Under the pieces are notes generated by a model, which saw only the letters and a program-made list of their open reading frames with translations, searched no databases and was not told the DNA's origin. A stretch of 64,000 bases of DNA. It comes from Mycoplasma bradburyae (GTDB lineage: Bacteria; Bacillota_I; Bacilli_A; Mycoplasmatales; Mycoplasmoidaceae). Location of the stretch: the NCBI RefSeq assembly GCF_024338845.1, contig NZ_CP101414.1, positions 434,001-498,000 of the forward strand, in the 5' to 3' direction. Position 1 is the stretch's first letter; the number at the start of each line of letters is the position of its first letter. Below, piece by piece: positions 55,702 through 64,000 of this stretch. A program made the position numbers and the translations under genes.

Positions 55702-56538
55702 ATGAAAATTCTATTTCTTGGTGATATTTTTGGCGTAAATGGTCGAAATATTATTAAAAAACATCTTCGCAATTTAAGAGTTGAACACAATGTTGATTTA
55801 GTTATTGCTAACGCTGAAAACTGCACACACGGTAAGGGTTTATCAAAACAACATTATGTTGAATTAATGAGTTATGGAATTGATTTCTTTACAATGGGAA
55901 ATCATACTTGAGCTAAGAAAGAAATTTTAGATATTTTAAGAAATAAACAAAATATCGTTAGACCACTTAATTTAGATAAGAGTTTTCAATATTGAAATGA
56001 CGGCTTAGGAACAAGTGTTATTAAATATAAAAATAAAAAGATTAGAGTTACTAATATGCTAGGTGAGGGCGTGAAATTAAACTTTAAACTTACTAATCCT
56101 TTTTATGTACTTAAAGATTTAGTTAAAAATACCAATGAAGATCTTCATATTGTTGATTTTCATGCTGAAACAACAAGCGAAAAAAATGCTTTAGCTGTTT
56201 ATTTTGACGGTCAAGTATCAGCAATCTTAGGAACTCATACACATGTGCCAACAGCAGATTTAAGACTAACTCCTAAAGGTATGATTTATGTTACTGATGT
56301 GGGAATGTGTGGTCCTGGGTTTGGAAGTATTATCGGCGCAAAAGCGCAAAACGTATTAACAAAATTCTTTTATCCAGACCAAAGATTTAATTTAGAAGTA
56401 TCTAAATTAGGTGCGCAATTAAATGCGATTTTAATGGAATTTGATGATCGTACTAATAAAGGTATATCAACTAAAAGGATTCAAATTTTAGAAGATGATG
56501 TTGAAAATTATTTAAAAGAAGATTTTTCAACTATTTAG
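55702..56538 (+). CDS. YmdB-type metallophosphoesterase
   Basis: 278 residues. Dinuclear metal phosphodiesterase; B. subtilis YmdB acts on 2',3'-cyclic nucleotides. Metal ligands are visible: FLGDIFG (Asp), IANAEN (Asn/Glu), MGNHTW (Asn/His), VDFHAE and LGTHTHVPTAD. Cytosolic. 3' end overlaps the convergent ABC ATPase gene by 8 bp. Confidence 0.92.
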
Positions 56539-57481
56539 CAGTTTGCACTGAACCAATTTTTATATATTGCTCATAAATCTCGTTAATCGAGAACTTATGT
56601 TCATAGAATGCTAATATTGTATTCTTATCAACAATTAAATCATGTAATAATGAGTTTGTTATCTTTTTATCTTCTAGATAAAGATAAAACTCATTTTTAT
56701 TTTTATTAAAAATCCAATTGATTTTTGCTTCACTAAATAACTTCTTAGCATTATTAATATCAGTTAATTTAATTACGTATTTTTTATACTTAGCATCAAT
56801 CTGATTAATCTCATTAAGGTCACCACTAAAAATAACTTTTCCCCCATCAAGGATTGTGATGCTATTAGCATACTGATCAACCTCAGTTAAAACATGTGAA
56901 GAGATAAAAATTGAAGTTTGATTTTTTTCTTGAAGTTGTTTGGTAAAATCCATAAATTCAATTCTTGCTTTAGGGTCTAGATTAGCAGTCGGTTCATCTA
57001 GAATTAATAATTCTGGATCACTTAATAATGACTGAATCAAAATAATCTTTTTCTTTTGACCAGAAGAAAATTTATTTGGATTAGCTTTAGCTAATCTAAT
57101 CATATTAAATTCTTCTAGTTTTTTAGTTACCTTATGTTGAGCTTGTTCTTTAGTTAATCCAGATAATCTACCCATTCAAACTAAGTATTCAAAAGTATTT
57201 AAATTATTTGAAAATCTTGATACTTCAGGAACATAACCAATACATTTTCTAGCATCAGGAACTTCGCTATCAATACCATTAATAAGAATTGTTCCACTAG
57301 TTTTTTTAAACGCTCCAATTATTGTTTTTATTGTCGTAGTTTTACCTGCCCCGTTAGCTCCAATAAAAACATGGTATTGATTCTTTTTAACAGAAAAATT
57401 AATACAGTTAATAACTGGATCTTGATTGCGTTTAATTTTTTTAGTTAGGTTAATAACTTCTAAAATCTTTTGATTATGCAT
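56531..57481 (-). CDS. ABC transporter ATP-binding protein
   Basis: 316 residues. Walker A is GANGAGKT (about 44-51), Q-loop region VPEVSRF, signature FSSGQKKK, Walker B LLILDEPTANLD and the switch His in SSHVL. Beyond about 230 a C-terminal extension follows, as in ABC-2 drug and lipid exporters. It overlaps the permease gene by 8 bp and energises it. Confidence 0.93.
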
Positions 57482-59423
57482 AGTCTTTTGAATAATATAA
57501 AACCGATGAAATACCTAATAGAGCAACTGATACTGATGCTAATATAATAACAATAACTCAAGGATTAACAATAGGTTCTTTTCTAATTTCATAAGTATTA
57601 GCTAATTGATCTTTTCTTATTGCGTTAGGATATAAATTAACAAAATAAGGTTGTTTTTTATCTTTACCTTCGATTTGTTCTCTAATCGATGAAGTATTAA
57701 TTACTTGACCGATATATAACGAAACATAATTAATAAATAGTTGGTTATAGAATAATAACTTAATATCATTTAGACTAATCTCTGGTATTTTTAGATCTGA
57801 TACGAAGTTATTCAAAAATAATCTAATAAAATCAGGTAAGTTTTGATTAATATTAGCATTATGATCAACCCCTGGAATATTGTTAAATAATTGATCATTA
57901 TCAATTATTGCTTGAGTGTATTTGCTAAATTTTTTAATATTAGTTATATTGTTAGCTGCAGATAACGAATAAAATAAATTTGTTCGATCTCTATAGACTT
58001 TTTGTGCTTTTTGCTTATTTGTAAGGTTGTCTGTTTTTTCTATTTCTGCAATAAAATCATACATTAAATTTGGTGATCTTAATAAATCATTAAAGATCAC
58101 CAAATTAGGTGATAGTTTAGCGATTAATTGTTCTGGTTTTAGTTTTCTTAATTCAGTTATTTCACCAAGATATTTAGTAGCTAATTCTCTAAGCACTGAT
58201 AAAATTGAGCGTTGCTGACTATTCTTAGTTGATGTAAAAACATTTTTATAAAAAGTTTGATAAGCTTTAGTTAATAAATCATCATTATTATCATACTTCT
58301 TATATAAATCAAATTCTGCTGTTTCAGTTTTGTAGTTTTGATTGTCATCTTCAAGATAACTAAAACTTGGTGGGTTGATAATTCTTAAAAATGAAGTAGC
58401 TGATTGTGTTGGTAAAGGAGTTGTTAAAAATAATTTGTATTCTTCTAATTTTAATAACCCCTTTTCGTCAGGCATTTGCGTGAATAAACTAATATTATAG
58501 AACTCGTTTTGATTGAATAGTTCATCGAATACTATTTTAGTATTTGATGATAAGAAATTAACATTAGCATTCTTTTCATAAGATAAACTATTCAAGTTGT
58601 AAATTGAATTCAATGCGTTACCAATATTGATATAAAAAGATTGATTATAAAAAGTTTTAGCTTCAGCTTCTTGATAAATCTTTTTTATATTATCTTTATC
58701 AGCTTTTTTTGATGGATTCGGTTCAAAAACAACGTTTTTACCAGTTGGATTACCATTTTTATCTAATTGTTTGGTTAAAAAAGAGCGATCTAATAAGCTA
58801 TGTTTAGAGCTTGATAAAACTCTAGCAGGTGATTCAAAGAAAAGGTTAGATAATGGTGTTTGAAAATTAATTAAGAATGCGGCTAAAAAAACAATAACAA
58901 TCGTACTGTTTTTAGATAATCCAAACGAAACTATGATTGAAATCGAACCAAAGAATAATGAATTAATAAAGTTGCCAATAAACAATCCTAGCATTAAGTC
59001 CTTCATATTTTGAAGTTTAAATTGTGGATTGATTTTAGCAATAATCGAACTACAACTTATTAAAAAGCTAAATACTAAACAAGTGATAAACAAAACTAGA
59101 AATTTCGCTATTACATAAACTCTCCGCGAGACCGGCTTGGAGATAATAATCAATTCAGTGCCATCTGCTACACCATCTTTAAATAAAAACATCGAGACCA
59201 TAATCCCGAAAATTGAAGCTACTGGGATTAAAAATGTTGATATTTGGATAACTGGGTTATTTCAATATTGTGCTGGCGATGTTTTTTGGTACAGCGGAAA
59301 AACTAAAAGGATTACTAAAACCATTAAAAAATAAGCTAATATCGTAGCTCAAATAAACGGTTTTTTAACAATTTGTTTTAATAAAAATGCGAAATAGACT
59401 AAAAATTGTTTTTGTTGTTTCAT
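57474..59423 (-). CDS. ABC-2 type permease with very large extracytoplasmic domain
   Basis: 649 residues. TM helices lie at about 10-40, 55-80, 100-120, 135-165 and 168-185, and one more at the C-terminus (about 623-643). Residues 190-620 form a hydrophilic region of about 430 residues between the last two TMs that should face outside. Most ABC-2 permeases of the six-TM kind have no such loop. The substrate is unknown. Its partner ATPase is downstream with overlap. Confidence 0.85.
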
Positions 59424-59440
59424 TTGTTTAAGTTAATAAA

Positions 59441-59466
59441 AAACTTGGCTTTTTAATGCCAAGTTT
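59441..59466 (-). terminator. lon terminator
   Basis: A 9-bp stem AAACTTGGC / GCCAAGTTT (59441-59449 with 59458-59466), then U-rich sequence on the minus strand, 15 bp past the lon stop. Confidence 0.8.
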
Positions 59467-59480
59467 ATTTTATTATTTAA

Positions 59481-61922
59481 TTATTTACTAAATAGATTTT
59501 TGTATATCTCTGTGTATTGCTTAACAGGGATGATTTCAAGATCTTTTAAGATTTCCTTAGGAACTTCATCTAAGTAACGTTCATTTTTTTCTGGTAAGAA
59601 AATCTTTCTAACTCCACCACGGTGCGCTGAAATAGTTTTCTCTTTAACACCACCAATAGGAAGAACTTTACCTCTTAAAGTAATTTCACCAGTCATTGCT
59701 ACTGATGGACTTACTTTTTTATTAGTAAATGCTGAGATAATAGCTGTTGTTAATGCTGTACCAGCACTTGGTCCATCTTTTGGAATACCACCACTTGGAA
59801 CGTGTACATGAAGATCTACTTTTTGGAATATTTCATGATCAATACCAAATTCAGTAGCATTAGCTTTAACATAACCTAAAGCAACATTAACTGATTCTTT
59901 CATTGTTTCTTTAAGGTTACCAGTAATCACAACATTACCTTTACCACCTTGAGCGATACTTACTTCAATCGGTAATAAATCACCACCGTATTGTGTATAA
60001 GCCATACCATTTACAATCCCAGGAATTGTAACTTCATCTTTTTGAGTATAGTCAAAGATTTCTTTTTTAAGGTAGTGTTTAACTTCTTCTACACCAATTG
60101 TTTGCGTTTTAAGTTTCTTATCTCTTAAAGCAGCAACTAAGAACTTACGAACGATTTGTTTGATAACACGTTCAAGACTTCTTACACCAGCTTCTTTAGT
60201 AAAGTGCTTGATAACGTGCATAATTCCTTCATCAGTGAAACTTAATTCTTCAGGAGTTAATTCTGCTTCTTTAAGCGCTCTTGGAATTAGGTAGTTTTTA
60301 GTGATTGATAGCTTTTCGTTTTCAGTATATGAAGTTAATTCAATAATCTCCATTCTGTCATATAAAGCTTCAGGGATACCTTCTACATAGTTTGCAGTCG
60401 CTACAAACATTACATTAGATAGATCGTAATCTTCTTCAATGTAGTTATCATTGAATTTGTTGTTTAACTCTGGATCTAATACTTCTAGCAATGCTGCTGT
60501 CGGATCACCATGGTTTGTTGATCGACCCATCTTATCAATTTCATCTAATAAGAATAACGGATTAGTCACACCAGCTTTTTTCATTCCTTTGATGATTCTA
60601 CCAGGCATAGAACCTACATAAGTTCTTCTATGACCACGGATTTCAGATTCATCATGAACACCACCTAAAGAGATTTTTACGAACTCTTTATTAAGCGCTT
60701 CAGCAATTGATTTAACTAATGATGACTTACCAACCCCTGGAGGACCAACTAAACACATAATCGGACCTTTAGCGTTTTTAGAACGCATTGCTAAAGCTAA
60801 GTATTCAACAATCTTTTCTTTAACTTTAGCAAGACCGTAGTGGTTATCATCTAAAGTTTTAGTTACTTTGTTAATTTCAAAATTATTTTCTTTAACTTGC
60901 CATCAAGGTAAGTTGATTAATCAATCTAAATAAGATTTGATTACATTACCTTCTTGAGACATTGGAGCAGTTGATTCGTAGCGATCAATTTCAGTTAAAA
61001 TACGTTCCTTAATATGTTTTGGGTAAGGATTTTCTTTAACTTTAGCTCTGATATTGTCGATATCATCTTCGCGATTTGTGATATCACCCAATTCTTCTTT
61101 AATTGTTTTTAATTTTTCACGAAGATAGTATTCATTTTGTTGTTTAGTAAGCTGTTTTTTCATTTTCAGCTCAATCATTTTTTCAACTTGTTTTACTTCT
61201 TCGTTACGTTCTGAATTTTTAAGATTACTTTGAGCTTTTTTTCAAAGTTTGAAATACAATTCAAAACGATCTTTAACATCATCAAGTTCTAAGAATGATT
61301 GTTGGTTGTGTTCTGATAAGAAATTAAATCCAATTTTATTGTTTGCGTTAGCAACTAAATTCATTGAGATTAAATCTCAATCATTAACTTCTAAATCACC
61401 TTTAGAAATATTTTTTAATTCATCAGAATCTTCTAGTAATCCTTCTTTTAGAATTAGATCACATAAATCTTTAGGCTTGATTGATGAAACAGTTTTACAT
61501 ACTGAATAACCAATTGGATCGGTATATTCTTCTAACTGAACATTCTTAAGTCCAGTTGTGCTAATTTTAATTCTTTCAACACCTCTAACGGTTAATTCGT
61601 AAGCAATTTCACCAGTATCACTGTCAATTAGTTCTTTGATTTTGGTAATTTCACACAATGTTCCGTATTTGTAAATGTCATTAATCGTTGGTTTATCGAT
61701 TGTGTCATTTTTTTGAACAACAACTAAAATTTTCTCACATTCTTGTTTAGAAGATTGTGTCTTACGTTTAGCTTGGTCTTCTCTGATACTTTCTCTTAGC
61801 TTTTTAATAACTTCTAAAGATCGTGCCCTACCAATATTTAAAACATATTGGTTATAAGGGAATACAACCATTTTTCTAGAAATAATTAAATGTGCTTTTT
61901 GTGATGATTTTGTTGCTGCCAT
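59481..61922 (-). CDS. lon: ATP-dependent protease Lon
   Basis: 813 residues. Degrades misfolded and SsrA-tagged proteins. The N-terminal substrate domain (to about 220) and a coiled helical part precede the AAA+ ATPase (Walker A GPPGVGKS at 393-400, LLDEIDK). The C-terminal protease has the catalytic S719 (KDGPSAGTA) and K762 or close by (GGVKEK). ATG at 61922 is chosen; a TTG at 61952 would add ten residues but falls close to the likely transcript start. CIRCE and TATAAT upstream indicate HrcA heat-shock control. Confidence 0.96.
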
Positions 61923-61967
61923 GAATTTATTGTGTTTTTTCCTTTCAAACAAAACTATATGAATAAT

Positions 61968-61973
61968 ATTATA
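61968..61973 (-). promoter_or_regulatory. lon -10 element
   Basis: TATAAT on the minus strand, 46 bp before the lon ATG. CIRCE lies over the -35 region, so HrcA binding should block RNA polymerase. Confidence 0.6.
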
Positions 61974-61982
61974 GCACGATAA

Positions 61983-62009
61983 TTAGCACTCTTATTATTT
62001 AAGTGCTAA
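61983..62009. promoter_or_regulatory. CIRCE operator (HrcA site)
   Basis: TTAGCACTC, a 9-bp spacer, then AAGTGCTAA; one mismatch from the consensus TTAGCACTC-N9-GAGTGCTAA. Placed between tig and lon, next to the lon promoter. CIRCE control of lon is known in other mollicutes. Confidence 0.93.
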
Positions 62010-62022
62010 TTTAGGATGTTCT

Positions 62023-63354
62023 TTATTTTTTTAGGTTTTTTTGAATGATTAAATCAACTGTTTTCTTATTGATAATCATTGATTCAAAAAGTTCTTTTTG
62101 ACCTGATAAATAACCTTTAAGAGCTTCTAATTGATCTTTTTGTAGCTCTTGATTATTAGTCATTGTCTTGATTTGTTGTTCAATTTCTTTTTGAACATCT
62201 TCTTCAGTAGCTTCTACTTTTTCAACAGAAGCAATTTCTTCAAGAACTAAAACTAGTTTAATTGCTTTAGTAGCTTGTTCAGTTAAGTTGTTGTAAAGTT
62301 GTTCTTTAGTTTTGTTTTGAATCTTAAGAGCATCATCTACAGACATCTTAATTTGTGCCATTTGATTTTCAAATTGACGGTATAGAAGTTGTACTTCACG
62401 ATCAATTAAAGTTTTTGGAATGTGTGAGAATTCACATTTGTCAACTGCAAATTGGTTTAACAACATTGTGTTCATTTGACTAATGCGTTCGTTTTTATTA
62501 ATCTCAATTCTTTGCTTAATATCTTGTTTAGCTTCGTCAAGAGATTTATATGAAGTTCTCATTATTTCATTAAGCTTTTCAACAGTCATTTCTGGCAATT
62601 GAACTTCTTTAATTGCGTTTAACTTAACTTTGAATAATACTGGTTTACCAGCATATGTTTTTTCATGATAATCTTTAGGGAATGTTAAATCTAGGTTACG
62701 TTTTTCCTCAACTTTCATTCCAACCATTTGATCTTCAAAACCAGGGATAAATGAATTAGAACCGATTTCTAATTCATAGTTCTTAGCTTTACCACCTTCA
62801 AAAGCTTTACCATCGATTTCACCAGAAAAATCTAAGAAGGCAATATCACCTTTTTCTAAAGTAGAACCTGCAGCTTTATCAACTAATTTACTAGCTGATT
62901 TAAAGATTCTTACAAGTTCTTTTTGTAATTCTTCATCATCAACTGGTTTAGTTTCAACAAAACCACTAATTGATGAATAATCCCCAAGTTTTACTGTCGG
63001 AACAGTTTCAAAAGCATAACTTAAAGTTAATTTTTGATCATCAAGTTCAATAACTTCAACATCTGGACGTTCTTCTAGCACTTCTTCAGATTCAGTTAAT
63101 TTTTCTTGTTTAACTAATTCTGTGTAGATTGGTTGAGTTAAACTATTGATCGCACGATCATATACGTTAGCATGGTTAATGTATTTAACAGCTTCATTAA
63201 AAGGTACATGACCTTTTCTAAAACCTTGAATTTTTACATTTTTAACAGCCGCATTAAGCTTTTTTTGATATGCGTCTGTTCAAGTTTTTTGATCAACATC
63301 CAGGATGTATTTTACTTTATGATCAACATTGTTTTTTTCGCGAATTTTAAACAT
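62023..63354 (-). CDS. tig: Trigger factor
   Basis: 443 residues. Ribosome-bound chaperone. The ribosome-docking loop GFRKGHVP is near residue 44. The FKBP-type prolyl isomerase domain is at about 160-245 (GDIAFLDFSGEIDGKAFEGG, GFEDQMVGM). The helical C-terminal chaperone domain follows. Upstream of lon on the same strand, but lon has its own promoter. Confidence 0.95.
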
Positions 63355-63410
63355 GACTATTTTGAATTACAAACATTATTTTACTCGTACTATTTTACAA
63401 TAATAAAATT

Positions 63411-64000
63411 TTATTCATTAATACAACTTAGAATGACATCATAAACAACTGAATCGATCTTGTCATTTGGGGTTTTATTTTCAAAACAGTTATTTACATA
63501 TCTAATAATCCCACTAGCTAATTCTTTAGCTTTAGCTAGATCAGGATAACTAGGATAGTATGTCTGCATAATTGTATTTGTAATCTCACTTGCTAATTGT
63601 TCTTTTGAAGGATCCTTATAGAAACTATCTTCAACTTTATCTAAGATTTCATTGAAATAATCTTGTGTACCAATTGCCCAGATATCATTCTTAGTTAAAC
63701 AGACTTCATAAGTTTGTTTAAGCTTATTGTTATAAACATTAAACTTGATATTATTGAAAGCTTCAATATTTTGAAGTAATTGCGCTGCTAACAATTTTGA
63801 ACTATTATCATATGTCTTGGCAATAAAGATATGTCGAAAAAATTCAAAATCATCAAAATTTCAATAATTTTTTTCTTTAGTAGCTAAATAATCGAAATAT
63901 CAAAGGTTATCTGGAAAATTGATTATTGTTTTATTAATCAACTCTTTTTTATCAAGCTTTTCAAGTCAATCAAACTCATCTTCATACATCTTTCTTTTAG
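63411..64000 (-). CDS. Unknown protein (C-terminal 196 codons, 5' end outside window)
   Basis: Open to the window edge under code 4, with several UGA-Trp codons (FDWLEK, NLWYFDY, NYWNFDD). A possible start ATG lies at about 63989 (MYEDEFDWLEKL) but the frame continues upstream. Soluble, helical, charged product with no recognised domain. Same strand as tig, 56 bp upstream of it. Confidence 0.6.

Overview
This is a 64 kb piece of an AT-rich mollicute chromosome. UGA is read as tryptophan in nearly every gene, for example in HsdR, NrdF and GlyS, so coordinates here assume genetic code 4. The VlhA-type lipoprotein leader at the left edge (KRKNIFK...LAAASC), the gene content and the nrdF-nrdI-nrdE order point to the Mycoplasma gallisepticum / M. 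imitans branch of the pneumoniae group. That species assignment is inferred from recalled family features, not from a search.

Layout. 0-8 kb: the 5' end of a lipoprotein gene, a type I restriction-modification pair (hsdM then hsdR, minus strand), and an accessory stretch with two unrecognised plus-strand ORFs. 8-14.5 kb: a tightly overlapping minus-strand operon (rpmG, pepP, a membrane protein, smpB, two tandem papain-fold aminopeptidases, two small proteins). 14.5-16.3 kb: a candidate structured RNA, tRNA-Arg(UCU) and an arginine-deiminase-like protein that has lost its catalytic residues. 16.3-22.8 kb: udk, obgE, pepA and membrane proteins. 23.4-26.1 kb: the most interesting locus, a tyrosine recombinase, a half-length hsdS and an opposing longer hsdS. 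The two hsdS genes share an inverted, in-frame 29-bp repeat that brackets a segment of about 700 bp, which looks like a DNA-inversion switch for restriction specificity. 26.3-28.7 kb: a C39-peptidase ABC exporter and a small membrane partner.

28.7-40 kb is a long plus-strand housekeeping run: ybeY, era, recO, glyS, dnaG, rpoD, trmK, a Nif3-like gene, plsY, nfu and an NADH oxidase that appears to lack a standard start codon. Many neighbours overlap by a few bases. 40.6-51.1 kb holds two large paralogous proteins with C-terminal membrane anchors, lying either side of a GntR regulator, a divergent gene and the nrdFIE operon. NrdF carries the V/P/K replacement of three metal-ligand glutamates that is typical of the metal-free class Ie enzyme. 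51.2-56.5 kb: a glycosyltransferase-like protein, an RDD membrane protein, a UvrD/PcrA helicase, 5-formyl-THF cyclo-ligase and a YmdB phosphodiesterase. 56.5-64 kb (minus strand): an ABC-2 transporter with a very large extracytoplasmic domain, lon with a CIRCE operator, tig and a partial unknown gene.

The housekeeping genes cover translation quality control (smpB, ybeY, era, obgE), replication initiation and sigma factor (dnaG, rpoD), protein turnover (lon, tig, pepA, pepP, two PepC-like enzymes) and nucleotide supply (nrdFIE, udk). The variable layer consists of the lipoprotein, the type I system and the exporter. HsdM and HsdR lie about 17 kb from the only hsdS genes in the window, so the three parts must assemble in trans.
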